A stretch of DNA of 64,000 nt from Paenibacillus taihuensis (GTDB taxonomy: Bacteria > Bacillota > Bacilli > Paenibacillales > Paenibacillaceae): positions 1 through 64,000 of the forward strand of contig NZ_QTTN01000006.1 in the NCBI RefSeq assembly GCF_003386535.1, in the 5' to 3' direction. Both the position numbers and the translations under genes were made by a program. Position 1 is the first letter of the stretch. Each line of letters begins with the position of its first letter. Of the stretch, positions 7,932 to 17,151 are shown piece after piece. A model generated the notes under the pieces. The model was not told the origin of the DNA and ran no database searches. It saw only the letters and a list, made by a program, of their open reading frames with translations.

Positions 7932-9695
7932 ATGATTCAGCCAGGCAGAAACGAGACAGGGCCGTCGTCGCAGGACCGTCTTATGAGGCACAGCAAGAGG
8001 CTGTATGTAGAAGAGCTGTTCAGTAAGCTTCAACAGCTGCAGCAATTGTGCGCAGTTGCAGACATGGACATTTCGTACGGCAGAGCCGCAGAAATATATC
8101 GTATCGTGCATTCGATCAAAGGAAGCGCGCCGACCATTGGGTTCAAACAGATCGGCGAGCTTGCGCAGCAAATACTTTCGAGCTGGCATTGGGCGAGACA
8201 AGCCTCGCTGGCAGCGGTGCCGGAGGAGTACGATGACGCCTTCGTAATGCAGCTATATCGGAGCAGTTCGCTTGAAACGCTGCCGGTGCTCGGCGTGCTG
8301 GAAATAGAAATTGACGCTAGTGCGATTGCTGTCGCATCCTCAGAGCAGGAGCCGGCGCCGGCGCCGGCTCCTGTGGTCATCGACGGACAAGTGGGACATT
8401 TGGAGCTGCCTGGGTCGAGCAGGATCCTCGTTATTGATGACGATGCCGGACTTCGCGCTTATCTAACGGAGCGGCTTGAGCTCGAAGGCTATATGGTTGA
8501 TACGGCTTCGAATGTGCAGGAAGCGATGAGATTGCTGCGAGGCGGCAACTATCAGCTGATTACACTCGATCTGATGATGTACCCGCAGAGCGGCTATGAA
8601 ATATTACAAATGATCAAGAACGACCAGGCGATTCGGGTCGTGCCGATGATCGTGCTCTCAGGCTGCAATGAAACAGAGGATAAGGTTCGCTGCTTCGATA
8701 TGGGCGCCGACGATTATGTCATCAAGCCATTCGATTATGAAGAGCTAAGTGCCCGCATTCGGCGTCTGCTGCAGCGCAACCGTGAATATGAATTGCTTGC
8801 GTTCCGCGATCCGCTCACGGGCTTATACAACCGCCGATTCTTCGACATCCAGATTGAAGTGGAGCTAAACCGGATGAACCGGAAGCCGGCGAGCCTTTCA
8901 ATTGCGCTCATTGATGTGGATCATTTTAAAATGGTAAACGATACGTACGGGCACCAAATCGGCGATCTTGTGCTTCAGCACTTTGGTCAGCTGCTGCGCG
9001 AAAGTCTGCGCAGCTCCGACATCGTGGCGCGCTGGGGCGGCGAGGAGTTCGTCGTGATTTTGCCGAATACGAACGACTCGGATGCCTACAAGGCCATTGG
9101 CTCGATCCTGCAGAAGGTGCAGCATTCGCCGATTGTAACGACCGAGGAACGGAGCCACTCCATCACGTTCTCAGCTGGCATCTCGCAGTGGAGGCCAGGA
9201 CTTACCGTGGAGCAGTTGATTCAACGGGCGGACTATGCACTGTATAAAGCGAAGCATCTCGGACGTAATCGGATGTACAAGATCTCAAGCAAGCTCCGTA
9301 CCGATCAGTCAACCACAGGTTCACGGTCGGTAAGGAAGGTTATCGTCGCAGAAGATGACCGCGTGCTTCGGATGATTATGGTCGACAATTTGCACAGCGC
9401 CGGCTATCAAACGCTGGAGGCGCCGGATGGCGAGACGGCATACCACATGCTGATGACCGAGAGCGCGGATCTGTGCATCCTCGATTGCATCATGCCGGTG
9501 ATGAGCGGATTGCAGGTGCTGAAGCGAATGAATGATGAGGGCACGCGGCCAGCACGAACGAAGATCATGTTCGCGACCGGGCAGGATCTGGCTGGAACGG
9601 CGAGGGAAAGCTTGGCACTCGGTGCGGATCACTTCATCACGAAGCCGTTCTCGATGCAGGAGTTCGAGAAGAGGGTACGCAGCTTAATGGAATAG
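7932..9695 (+). CDS. Hpt-REC-GGDEF-REC signalling protein (diguanylate cyclase)
   Basis: A 587-residue cytoplasmic protein with four signalling parts. An Hpt-like N-terminus carries HSIKGSAPTIG, with His60 as the likely phosphate carrier. REC1 begins at RILVIDDDAG (164) with acceptor Asp213 and KPF near 265. The GGDEF domain spans about 293-450 with active-site GGEEF (369-373) and an inhibitory I-site RSSD (360-363) exactly five residues before it. REC2 begins near 469 with Asp518 and KPF. It is predicted to make cyclic di-GMP under phosphorelay control with product inhibition. An acidic Ala/Pro linker (EPAPAPAP) joins Hpt and REC1. GAGGGGAACAATCG precedes the ATG. No histidine kinase lies next to it. 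Confidence 0.93.
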   Translation: MIQPGRNETGPSSQDRLMRHSKRLYVEELFSKLQQLQQLCAVADMDISYGRAAEIYRIVHSIKGSAPTIGFKQIGELAQQILSSWHWARQASLAAVPEEYDDAFVMQLYRSSSLETLPVLGVLEIEIDASAIAVASSEQEPAPAPAPVVIDGQVGHLELPGSSRILVIDDDAGLRAYLTERLELEGYMVDTASNVQEAMRLLRGGNYQLITLDLMMYPQSGYEILQMIKNDQAIRVVPMIVLSGCNETEDKVRCFDMGADDYVIKPFDYEELSARIRRLLQRNREYELLAFRDPLTGLYNRRFFDIQIEVELNRMNRKPASLSIALIDVDHFKMVNDTYGHQIGDLVLQHFGQLLRESLRSSDIVARWGGEEFVVILPNTNDSDAYKAIGSILQKVQHSPIVTTEERSHSITFSAGISQWRPGLTVEQLIQRADYALYKAKHLGRNRMYKISSKLRTDQSTTGSRSVRKVIVAEDDRVLRMIMVDNLHSAGYQTLEAPDGETAYHMLMTESADLCILDCIMPVMSGLQVLKRMNDEGTRPARTKIMFATGQDLAGTARESLALGADHFITKPFSMQEFEKRVRSLME

Positions 9696-9696
9696 A

Positions 9697-9740
9697 CAAT
9701 CGCCCGCAATCCGACTTGGATTGCGGGCGATTGCTTTATA
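9697..9740 (+). terminator. Terminator between the GGDEF and collagen-like genes
   Basis: CAATCGCCCGCAATCC is followed by GACTT and its exact reverse complement, then CTTTATAT. The T-run is weak, but the 16-bp GC-rich stem between convergent genes supports the call. Confidence 0.75.
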
Positions 9741-9755
9741 TAGAAGTGGAGCGAG

Positions 9756-10649
9756 TTAGCCTTGCTGCTGTTCCGCTTCTTCCAAACGCTGCAGCGCTTC
9801 GAAGTTGTTTTCAATGACTTCCGGGTAAGGCTGGAAGCTGTTTTCGTCGTTGCGCGGCGTGCCGATTGGGCCGACGACAAGCTCGAGTCCAACGGTGTCG
9901 CCGGATTGAATAGGGATGAAGATCAGCGACTCTGGAATGCGGCGGCCGTTCAGGCGGAGAATGGTATCCGTGCTGCCCGCAACGACGACGCCGTTAACGG
10001 AAATGATGCGTCCGTTATTGTTGATGCGGACGACGCCAGTCGAAGCAAGTGCCTGCGCGACGTTCATGCCCGGGAAGTGGCGTACGCGGTACGAGTTCGT
10101 AATCCACGGGAAGAAGCGTCCGCCGTTAATGAACACCGTTACGAAGCCAGGGAACGGTCCAGGCGGGAATGGTCCAGGGCCAGGTGGGAACGGGATCGGA
10201 ATTGGGATCGGCAATGGGAACGGGCCTGGGAATGGGCCGGGACCTGGGAATGGTGGAGGCGGGAATCCGCCAGGACCGCCGGGACCGGGGAACGGAGGAG
10301 GTGGAGGCGGGAATCCGCCAGGACCGCCGGGACCACCAGGTCCACCAGGACCGCCGGGGCCACCGCCAGGTCCGCCTGGGAATCCGCCAGGACCACCGGG
10401 GCCACCAGGGAATCCTCCGGGACCGCCTGGGAATCCACCAGGACCGCCAGGACCGCCTGGGAATCCACCAGGACCGCCAGGGAATCCACCAGGACCGCCA
10501 GGGAATCCTCCGGGACCGCCTGGCATACCCGGCATGCCCATGCCGCCGCCTGGCAAGCCTGGGAACATGCGAGGGCCGCCGCAGCCGCAATCTCGATATG
10601 GATTGACGTTACCTGCAGGAGCTCCAGGAATATACGTATAACTCGTCAT
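9756..10649 (-). CDS. Collagen-like Gly/Pro-rich protein with a C-terminal globular domain
   Basis: A 297-residue protein. After an N-terminal segment with CGCGG (residues 1-30), residues about 40-165 are Gly/Pro-rich repeats of the GGPGGFP kind, ending in proline-rich runs (FPPPPPPFPGPG). Residues about 170-297 form a non-repetitive domain (FVTVFINGGRFFPWITNSY, INNNGRIISVNGVVVAGSTD, LIFIPIQSGDTVGLELVVG) ending in a charged Gln-rich tail. There is no signal peptide. Such collagen-like proteins with a globular end occur on spore or exosporium surfaces in Bacillales, so a spore-surface role is possible. AAGGAG lies before the ATG. The gene is convergent with the upstream signalling gene. Confidence 0.85.
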   Translation of the reverse strand: MTSYTYIPGAPAGNVNPYRDCGCGGPRMFPGLPGGGMGMPGMPGGPGGFPGGPGGFPGGPGGFPGGPGGPGGFPGGPGGFPGGPGGPGGFPGGPGGGPGGPGGPGGPGGPGGFPPPPPPFPGPGGPGGFPPPPFPGPGPFPGPFPLPIPIPIPFPPGPGPFPPGPFPGFVTVFINGGRFFPWITNSYRVRHFPGMNVAQALASTGVVRINNNGRIISVNGVVVAGSTDTILRLNGRRIPESLIFIPIQSGDTVGLELVVGPIGTPRNDENSFQPYPEVIENNFEALQRLEEAEQQQG

Positions 10650-10800
10650 GGTTCGTTACTCCTTTTCAACAAACAAGGATAGGTAAATGTCTCGGTGTAG
10701 TGTATGCGGCTATAGCCTATCCGGTGCCCTTTTTCGAAACTTCAATACTATCTCCCGGCTGCTCTGTATACATATAAAATGGGCGAAAGGTGGTTGATGA

Positions 10801-11610
10801 ATGGGACGCTATGTGGAAGTAGAGAAGGACGTAAAGCTGTATGTCGAGGATATCGGAGCAGGGCGACCAGTTATATTTGTCCATGGCTGGCCGGTCAACC
10901 ATAGAATGTTCGAATATCAGTACAATGTGCTGCCGAAGTATGGCTTTCGCTGCATCGGCATTGATCTGCGCGGCTACGGCAAGTCTGATGCGCCGTGGAG
11001 CGGCTACGACTATGACCGGATGTCCGACGATATTGCTGTCGTGGCGGATACGCTCGGCTTGCTGCATGCGACGCTGGTAGGCTTCTCAATGGGCGGGGCC
11101 CTCGCGATCCGTTACGCCGCCCGGCACTACGGAAGACGACTGTGCGGGATCGTGCTCGCAGCGGCGGCAGCGCCGGTGTTTACACAACGTCCGGACTTCC
11201 CCTATGGGACGCCTGTGGAGCAAATCAATAAAAGCATCGCCGGACTATACACGGACCGTCCGAAGACGGTCGCCGATTTCGGCATGACCTTCTTCGCGAA
11301 GCCGATAAGCGATCCGTTCCGTACGTGGTTCAACGGGCTCGGCTTCGACGCCTCTTCCTATGGAACGATTAAAGGACTCGAGTCGCTGCGCGATGAAGAC
11401 CTGCGCGGGGACCTGGCCAACGTCCAGCTCCCGACGACCATCCTTCACGGTAAGCTCGATGCCATCGCGCCATATGCGCTTGCGGAGCAAATGAACAAGG
11501 GCATCCAAGGCTCCAAGCTCGTGCCTTTCGAGCAGAGCGGGCATGGCCTCTTCTACGACGAACGCGAGAAGTTCAATCAGGAGCTGTTGAACGCCTTGGG
11601 CGGCAAGTAG
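10801..11610 (+). CDS. Alpha/beta hydrolase, chloroperoxidase-like
   Basis: A 269-residue cytoplasmic hydrolase. VIFVHGWPVNHRMF carries the oxyanion HG motif, GFSMGG holds the nucleophile Ser, LHGKLDAIAP the acid Asp and SGHGLF the catalytic His. Together with DLRGYGKSDAPW, the pattern is that of non-haem chloroperoxidase or esterase-like hydrolases. The substrate is unknown. AAAGGTGG lies 7 bases before the ATG, and a terminator follows. Confidence 0.9.
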   Translation: MGRYVEVEKDVKLYVEDIGAGRPVIFVHGWPVNHRMFEYQYNVLPKYGFRCIGIDLRGYGKSDAPWSGYDYDRMSDDIAVVADTLGLLHATLVGFSMGGALAIRYAARHYGRRLCGIVLAAAAAPVFTQRPDFPYGTPVEQINKSIAGLYTDRPKTVADFGMTFFAKPISDPFRTWFNGLGFDASSYGTIKGLESLRDEDLRGDLANVQLPTTILHGKLDAIAPYALAEQMNKGIQGSKLVPFEQSGHGLFYDEREKFNQELLNALGGK

Positions 11611-11626
11611 CAATCCGATTACCAAA

Positions 11627-11667
11627 AAGAGGACCTCGGCGCTCTTCCATGCGCGAGGTCCTCTCTT
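11627..11667. terminator. Terminator between convergent hydrolase and MCP genes
   Basis: AGAGGACCTCGGCGC pairs with GCGCGAGGTCCTCT across an 8-nt loop. It is T-rich on the plus side (CTCTCTTTATT) and A-rich on the other side (CCAAAAAG), so it may serve both genes. Confidence 0.8.
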
Positions 11668-11669
11668 TA

Positions 11670-13892
11670 TTAGCGCTTGCGCGCATCGCTAAGCTGGAAC
11701 TGGCCGACAAGCTGTTGAAGGAAGGCCGTAATGGCTTCTACATGATTGGAGGTGTGGCGAACGTTTACGAAGTCGCCGAGCAAATCCTGCACATTGCTCT
11801 CCACCTCGGTCGAGATGATCCGGTTCTGCTTGCTCACCTCCGCAATTTTCTCCATGATGACGACGACCTCGTCGATGATTCGTGATTTTAAGGTGTCATG
11901 ATCTTGACTGCTGCTTAAGAGCTCGGAGGCTGCTGCAACGAGTACGGTTCCTTCCGTTACTACTTTCGTGCCTTCGGCCATCGTCTTTGCAGCTTGTTGG
12001 GCGTTGACATAGATGTGGTGGACAATGCCGTGCACCTGTTCGGTCGACTGCTTGGTATGGTCGGCCAGTTTGCGGATTTCAGCCGCCACAACGGCAAAGC
12101 CTCTGCCTTGCTCGCCCACCTGTGCAGCTTCAATCGAGGCGTTAAGCGCCAGCAGATGCGTCTGCGATGATATTTCCTCAATGACACGGAGCACGCCGCG
12201 AATTTCATTGGTCGTTTCCATAAATGCTTCGACAGACCGGTTTGTTTCCGAAACATGCGCTGCAATTTGCCCCATTTTATCGCCGATCCGTACAAGCTCG
12301 TCCTGCGCGACACCGATATTGGCAGATGCCTTCTCCTCCAGCATGTGCAGCGTCTCGCGCATCTCGCCAGCGACATCCTTGGCGATATCGATATCCCTTA
12401 ATTGGCTTCGAATGCTGAGGATCATATCGCTAACCCGGCTGCTCACCCGCTCGGTCGTACCCGCAGTAGCTCCTGTCGTCTCGAGCAGTGCGCGCTGGTT
12501 GGTTAACACGTCGCTGGAAGCAAGCTTCACCTGAAGCATAATGCCTTCTATGGAATCGATCATATTGTTAATCCATTTGGCAAGCTCGCGCGTTTCGTTG
12601 TTCGGGAAAGAACTCGTATCCAGGCGCTGGGTGAGGTCGCCCTTGCCTTCGGCGTTGATGCGGATAAATTGATTTAATCTGCGCATTTGATGAACCGTCA
12701 CTTTGTTCCCTTTATGATCCAGGGCGCGCATCATGGCGAGGCCAAGCAAGAAGATGAAGCCGCCGATGATAAACGAACTGAGTACGGGCGTGACGATCGT
12801 GAAGAGATAATAAGCGAATATAGCCCCAAGAATGCCGAGACAGGCCAACCATCCCATCATCAGCTTGGACTGCGTATACCGAATGCCGCGGATGCGGTAC
12901 ACTTCCTCCAAGTCTCCTTCACACATCATCCCCCAAAGATCGGGACTGTGCGGCAGCTGGAAGGTGACGCCTTTGCCAATGACGGGAATGTGCCTGTAAT
13001 CCGAATAGCCGGGAAACTCTACGAACAGATTGGAGCCGTTTCGAATGGTGTTCGCGACGCCCGGATGAAGCTGACCGGTAGCGGGATCGGTAAAGACAAG
13101 CTCAAGCTCAGTGTGATCCTTAACGGAAACGGTGCCGAATTCCGTGGATACGCCGTCCTTCAAATTGTCGCCGTGCGTGAAAGTTCGGTCTTCGAAGCGG
13201 CTGCGGGATAAAGCGGTGCCCGGCACGATGTGCGTGGCCAGCGCGGGGCGAGCCATAAACAAGTAATTGTCACCGGAATCGGAATAGACATGGCCGGATT
13301 CCCGTTGAATGAGATCGCCGATAACATCGTTCGGTACCCGTCCGCACAAAGCGCCCTCCCATCTGCCGTCACGGACAATCGGGGAAATAAACAGAAGCGT
13401 CATTTGATCATGAAAAGAAGACGTGCTCGGTCCGATTGTAAGCGTCCGGGGATCGGCATAAGGTCCGAACAAACATTTACGGCCGCCGGCCGATTGATCT
13501 TGCGAATACGCTAATCCAGGTGCCAGCGCGCTCCCATGTCCGTAATCCTCTCCGACATGACGCGGCTCAGTCGAGAATAGAACGCGGTGATTCTCGTCAA
13601 GCAGGAAGAGCTCGGAGAAATCGGAAGCCCGTGCCCGGGTTCCGGCAAACAATCCCTCCCAAGAGGAGGTTGCGTTTGAGGTTATAGCGGCATCAATGGG
13701 CTGATTGAGGGACATTTGACGAAGCAAACGGTCAAGGTGATCCCAATATTCGCCTGCCCATGTCTGAAGAATATCCATTCTTGTTTCTGCGATGCCTTCG
13801 AAAATATCCTCCACATCCTCTTTCATCGCAGCATTGAGCTTGTACGACCACCACAGCGGCAGTCCTTTGCGAAATCCCAACCAATCGAACAT
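11670..13892 (-). CDS. Methyl-accepting chemotaxis protein without an N-terminal membrane helix
   Basis: A 740-residue chemoreceptor. Residues 1-340 include a Cache-like sensory region ([35 protein letters not shown]). Two close membrane helices lie near residues 360-410, then a HAMP-like segment ([20 protein letters not shown]) and the MCP signalling hairpin tip ([38 protein letters not shown]). There is no signal peptide or first helix before the sensory region, so that region would sit in the cytoplasm. The start at 13892 is chosen because GAAGGGG lies just upstream; an earlier ATG at 13925 lacks a good site. It would signal to CheA. Confidence 0.88.
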   Translation of the reverse strand: MFDWLGFRKGLPLWWSYKLNAAMKEDVEDIFEGIAETRMDILQTWAGEYWDHLDRLLRQMSLNQPIDAAITSNATSSWEGLFAGTRARASDFSELFLLDENHRVLFSTEPRHVGEDYGHGSALAPGLAYSQDQSAGGRKCLFGPYADPRTLTIGPSTSSFHDQMTLLFISPIVRDGRWEGALCGRVPNDVIGDLIQRESGHVYSDSGDNYLFMARPALATHIVPGTALSRSRFEDRTFTHGDNLKDGVSTEFGTVSVKDHTELELVFTDPATGQLHPGVANTIRNGSNLFVEFPGYSDYRHIPVIGKGVTFQLPHSPDLWGMMCEGDLEEVYRIRGIRYTQSKLMMGWLACLGILGAIFAYYLFTIVTPVLSSFIIGGFIFLLGLAMMRALDHKGNKVTVHQMRRLNQFIRINAEGKGDLTQRLDTSSFPNNETRELAKWINNMIDSIEGIMLQVKLASSDVLTNQRALLETTGATAGTTERVSSRVSDMILSIRSQLRDIDIAKDVAGEMRETLHMLEEKASANIGVAQDELVRIGDKMGQIAAHVSETNRSVEAFMETTNEIRGVLRVIEEISSQTHLLALNASIEAAQVGEQGRGFAVVAAEIRKLADHTKQSTEQVHGIVHHIYVNAQQAAKTMAEGTKVVTEGTVLVAAASELLSSSQDHDTLKSRIIDEVVVIMEKIAEVSKQNRIISTEVESNVQDLLGDFVNVRHTSNHVEAITAFLQQLVGQFQLSDARKR

Positions 13893-14033
13893 GAGGTACC
13901 CCTTCTCTCTCTTCTTGGATATCATGGAAGGAATTATAACATGAATATAGGATAAAAGTCGGAGTTTGTTGAAGAAAAGTTAAAGTTCTAGGGAAGGATG
14001 TTAGGTATTTAGACATAAGTTTAAAAAAATACA

Positions 14034-14067
14034 CAAAAAGACCTCCGCGCAGTAGCGCAGAGGTCTT
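14034..14067 (-). terminator. sodA terminator
   Basis: GACCTCCGCGC pairs with GCGCAGAGGTC (one mismatch, AGTA loop). In the minus direction a run of five T follows. It lies 18 bp after the sodA stop. Confidence 0.85.
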
Positions 14068-14084
14068 CAGTAGAAGCGAACGAA

Positions 14085-14696
14085 TTACTTCGCAGCGTCG
14101 TAACGTTTGCCAACTTCAGCCCAGTTTACAACGTTCCAGAACGCTGCAATGTAGTCAGGGCGTTTGTTTTGGTATTTCAGGTAGTAAGCGTGCTCCCATA
14201 CGTCCAGACCAAGAAGCGGAGTTTCGCCTTCCATGATCGGGCTGTCTTGGTTCGGAAGGCTGTATACTTTCAGCTTGCCGTCTTTGCTAAGTGCAAGGAA
14301 CGCCCAGCCGCTGCCGAAACGAGTTGTTGCTGCTTTCGCGAAGTCAGCTTTGAATTGATCAAGGCCGCCCAGCTCGCTAGCGATTGCATCAGCCAATGCG
14401 CCAGTAGGTTCGCCGCCAGCGTTTGGTCCGATTGTTTCCCAGAACAGGGAGTGGTTCGCGTGGCCGCCGCCGTTGTTGCGGACAGCTGTGCGGATTGCTT
14501 CAGGAACGCTGTTCAGGTCAGCGATCAGAGCCTCAACCGACTTCTCTTGCAGCTCAGGAGCGGACTCCAGTGCAGCGTTCAGGTTCGTAACGTAAGTGTT
14601 ATGATGACGGTCGTGGTGAATCATCATCGTTGTCTCATCGATATGAGGCTCAAGCGCATTGTTTGCGTAAGGCAAAGCGGGCAATTGGTGTGCCAT
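14085..14696 (-). CDS. sodA: Superoxide dismutase, Mn/Fe type
   Basis: A 203-residue enzyme that dismutates superoxide. Metal ligands are visible in MIHHDRHH (His near 27), HANHSLFW (His near 82) and [20 protein letters not shown] (Asp and His near 164 and 168). Length and motifs are those of Bacillus SodA, generally a manganese enzyme, but the metal cannot be fixed from sequence alone. AGGAGG lies upstream of the ATG. A single-gene unit with its own terminator. Confidence 0.96.
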   Translation of the reverse strand: MAHQLPALPYANNALEPHIDETTMMIHHDRHHNTYVTNLNAALESAPELQEKSVEALIADLNSVPEAIRTAVRNNGGGHANHSLFWETIGPNAGGEPTGALADAIASELGGLDQFKADFAKAATTRFGSGWAFLALSKDGKLKVYSLPNQDSPIMEGETPLLGLDVWEHAYYLKYQNKRPDYIAAFWNVVNWAEVGKRYDAAK

Positions 14697-14930
14697 TGTT
14701 CAGAAAACCTCCTATAATATGTATCGTTTTTTCATTTTCCATTATGCTCCTTCTGGGAGCATAAATCAACATTAATGTTTGTAAAGTCCCGCCTGCTGCT
14801 GTCAGCCCTCAGAACCTCTACTAGCATGAACCAATCTGTCCATTCCCATACAAAATCACCCAGATTTGAACCAAAATGGGCTCCTGCGGAATATACATAG
14901 AGTAACATCATGGGAAGCAGGGTGAGCATC

Positions 14931-15455
14931 ATGACAGCTAAGGAAAGAGCGTTGCGCGTTATTGCAACAGGTACAACTGAAGGGGAGCTTGGCCATACGC
15001 TGGTGTATGGAACGAATGTGCCTGGCATTGCGGTACTCGGATTTAGCCGGGGCGGGATGGATGCAGGCGATCTGGAGCATTGCCGTCAGGTCGTGAAGCG
15101 GTATCAGCCCGATGTCATCATTCACTGCGACACGGAGAGAGAGACAGATGCGGCGCCCTCTCAAGTCTGCAATGTAGCGCTTGCGGCCAGAGAATTCGGC
15201 GCTAAGCTTGTCTACGTTGTGGATGGAGCCTCAGCACTCACAGAACGACAACAGCTGCAGTCGACACTTGAACGATTATATATCGTAAATCTATCGAAGG
15301 AACCGCAATCTCTGGATGAATTGAAAGAACTTTCAACTTATATTCTGAATCTCATTCAAACCGATAGATTTGGCTTTTATGAGCTCTACGATAACGGAGT
15401 ATCCTCTTACTATCAGTTTTTCAAGCAAGAAGGAACATGGAAGTCTACGGTATGA
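14931..15455 (+). CDS. Degenerate RmlD-like protein
   Basis: A 174-residue protein related to dTDP-4-dehydrorhamnose reductase but shortened and altered. VIATGTTEGELGHTLV aligns with the TGANGQLG nucleotide loop, PDVIIHCDTERETDAAPSQV with PDVIIHCAAYTAVDKAE, and GAKLVYVVDGAS with GAKLCYISTDYVFDG of the real RmlD at 37862. The loop glycines are partly lost and the YxxxK catalytic pair cannot be found; the region that should carry it is missing. The C-terminus TDRFGFYELYDNGVSSYYQF recalls the RmlD substrate-binding part (YGTYHASNSGTCSWFDF). It is probably not a reductase and may be a binding or regulatory relic. The reading frame is intact. Confidence 0.6.
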   Translation: MTAKERALRVIATGTTEGELGHTLVYGTNVPGIAVLGFSRGGMDAGDLEHCRQVVKRYQPDVIIHCDTERETDAAPSQVCNVALAAREFGAKLVYVVDGASALTERQQLQSTLERLYIVNLSKEPQSLDELKELSTYILNLIQTDRFGFYELYDNGVSSYYQFFKQEGTWKSTV

Positions 15456-15467
15456 TCAAAATGATAT

Positions 15468-15496
15468 AAAAAAACGACCCCGAAGGGTCGTTTTTT
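15468..15496. terminator. Bidirectional terminator between the RmlD-like and SLH genes
   Basis: AAAAACGACCC and GGGTCGTTTTTT flank the tetraloop CGAA. It is symmetrical and serves convergent genes. Confidence 0.9.
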
Positions 15497-15504
15497 AAGT
15501 TGAA

Positions 15505-17025
15505 TTAGTTAATGAATCCAACTTTACCGAGGAAACGAGCGATCATTGTAGCTGCTTCAGCACGGTTAGCGTTAGCGTCACCTACCACTTTCGTGGAAGT
15601 TTGACCTTTAACGACACCAGCGTTGATTGCAACTGCAACTTCGTCTTTCGCCCAGCCCAGGCTGCTTGCATCAGTGAAGCTTGCCAGCGCTTTGGATACG
15701 TCAGCATCCGAAATCGCGACATCTTTACCAGCAAGTTTCATGGCGCGAACCACGATTGCAGCCATCTCTTTACGAGTGATGTTTGCGTTTGGTTTGAATG
15801 TACCATCTTCATAACCAGTGATCAGACCAGCCTTAACCGCCGAAGCGACCGTACTAGCGAACCATTTGTCAGAAGCGACATCCTTGAACTTGTCGGAAGT
15901 ACCGCCAACTTCAAGACCCAATGCGCGAACCACCAGTGCTGCAAACTCAGCGCGTGTAATGTCACGTTTAGGTTCGAACTTGTTAGCGCCCGTTCCTTCA
16001 ACGATCAATTTACCTGCAAGAGCTTCAACATCTTTCTGTGCCCAATGTCCAGCCAGATCCGCGAAGGATGCAGCTTTCGTTTTGATTACAGTGTAGATGC
16101 TGTTACCGTTACGCTTCAGCGTTGCAAGAGTTTTGCCATCCACAGTAGCGAAGGTGCTTGGCACGAATGTGAAAGTACCTGTTACTGGGTTGTACAATAC
16201 GCCTGTAAGGCCAGCAGCGTCGGATGCAGTTACCGGAATCGTACGAGATACGTACTGTCCGAAGTTCTCGATTGTTTGTTCTTTAGAACCTGCAACAGCT
16301 ACGACTTTGAAGTCGACTGCTGGAGCAACTTGTTCACCGCCGACTGCAGTAGCAGCGCCTGCAATTTTAGTTGCAGTATCGCCAGTTACTTTCTTCAATT
16401 CTACGCGGATTGTCAGATCTTTAAGCTCAACCCCGAGGGATTTAGCAAGGTCTTCAAGTTTAAGCGCAGCGATTGGCAGCGTATAGGAAGTACCGTCTTC
16501 CAATTTAATGGTCAAGGACTTACCTTTCAGCAGGGCATCAGCAGGGAGCGAAACTACTTCCGATTTGGAAGTAACTGTAGCATCAGCATTAGCCCCGAAC
16601 AAAGCAATCAGAGCATCACGGTTTACAGTTCCGTCAGTGTTAACGACATCAGGTGTTGTTGGAACGAAGATGATGTTGTTGTTACCACCACTATAAGTGT
16701 AAGTACCGGTAGTTACGTTATCGTAACCCAAGTAACCAGTGCGATCCAAAGTATAAGTGAAGTGGAAAAGTCCATCATTCGTATATGTAGCGTACACATT
16801 TGTAACTACATTTCCAGCAGCATCGTACACGTTAACCGAGATTCTGCTTTGATCCGCAAGTGCGTTGTACTCATCTTGTGTCAAGTACACATCACCTGTT
16901 ACCGTGTTACCACTTACTGATACATTATTGAATTGTGCAGCAAAAGCGATAATTGGCGTCAGAACAGAAATCATCATTGCAAAAACGAGAACTGCAGCAG
17001 TTTTGTTCATGATTAGCTTTTTCAT
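15505..17025 (-). CDS. Surface protein with three C-terminal SLH domains
   Basis: A 506-residue exported protein. The signal peptide covers about the first 30 residues (KKLIMNKTAAVLVFAMM, then a cleavage region near IAFAAQF). The middle is beta-rich with no recognised domain (VTGDVYLTQDEYNALADQ and similar). Three SLH domains fill the C-terminus, starting near FADLAGHWAQKDVEAL, FKDVASDKWFASTV and FTDASSLGWAKDEVA. SLH domains bind pyruvylated wall polymer, so the protein is held on the cell surface as an S-layer-like protein. AAGGAGGTG precedes the ATG at 17025. The gene just upstream on the same strand encodes an O-antigen-ligase-type protein, so this may be a substrate for glycosylation. Confidence 0.93.
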   Translation of the reverse strand: MKKLIMNKTAAVLVFAMMISVLTPIIAFAAQFNNVSVSGNTVTGDVYLTQDEYNALADQSRISVNVYDAAGNVVTNVYATYTNDGLFHFTYTLDRTGYLGYDNVTTGTYTYSGGNNNIIFVPTTPDVVNTDGTVNRDALIALFGANADATVTSKSEVVSLPADALLKGKSLTIKLEDGTSYTLPIAALKLEDLAKSLGVELKDLTIRVELKKVTGDTATKIAGAATAVGGEQVAPAVDFKVVAVAGSKEQTIENFGQYVSRTIPVTASDAAGLTGVLYNPVTGTFTFVPSTFATVDGKTLATLKRNGNSIYTVIKTKAASFADLAGHWAQKDVEALAGKLIVEGTGANKFEPKRDITRAEFAALVVRALGLEVGGTSDKFKDVASDKWFASTVASAVKAGLITGYEDGTFKPNANITRKEMAAIVVRAMKLAGKDVAISDADVSKALASFTDASSLGWAKDEVAVAINAGVVKGQTSTKVVGDANANRAEAATMIARFLGKVGFIN

Positions 17026-17080
17026 GTTGTTTTCACCTCCTTTCAAGGAAATTTATGAAAGAGGTAGTTCTCAGTCTCTC

Positions 17081-17115
17081 ATTATATATGATATTTTCGT
17101 CAAAAAAAAGGTCAA
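17081..17115 (-). promoter_or_regulatory. Candidate promoter of the SLH gene
   Basis: On the minus strand TTGACC (17115-17110) and TATCAT (17093-17088) are 16 bp apart. A TATAAT (17086-17081) lies slightly downstream and could be an alternative -10. Confidence 0.35.
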
Positions 17116-17151
17116 ATTTTGTAAAGTTGGAAACTTTTAAGGAAAACGGTG

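Noticed and set aside
9762-10682. Long plus-strand frames opposite the collagen-like gene
   Set aside because: They come from the GC-rich Gly/Pro repeat read in other frames; the minus-strand gene has the ribosome site and a globular end domain.
15601-16920. 439-codon plus-strand frame opposite the SLH gene
   Set aside because: Antisense shadow; the minus strand has signal peptide and three SLH domains.
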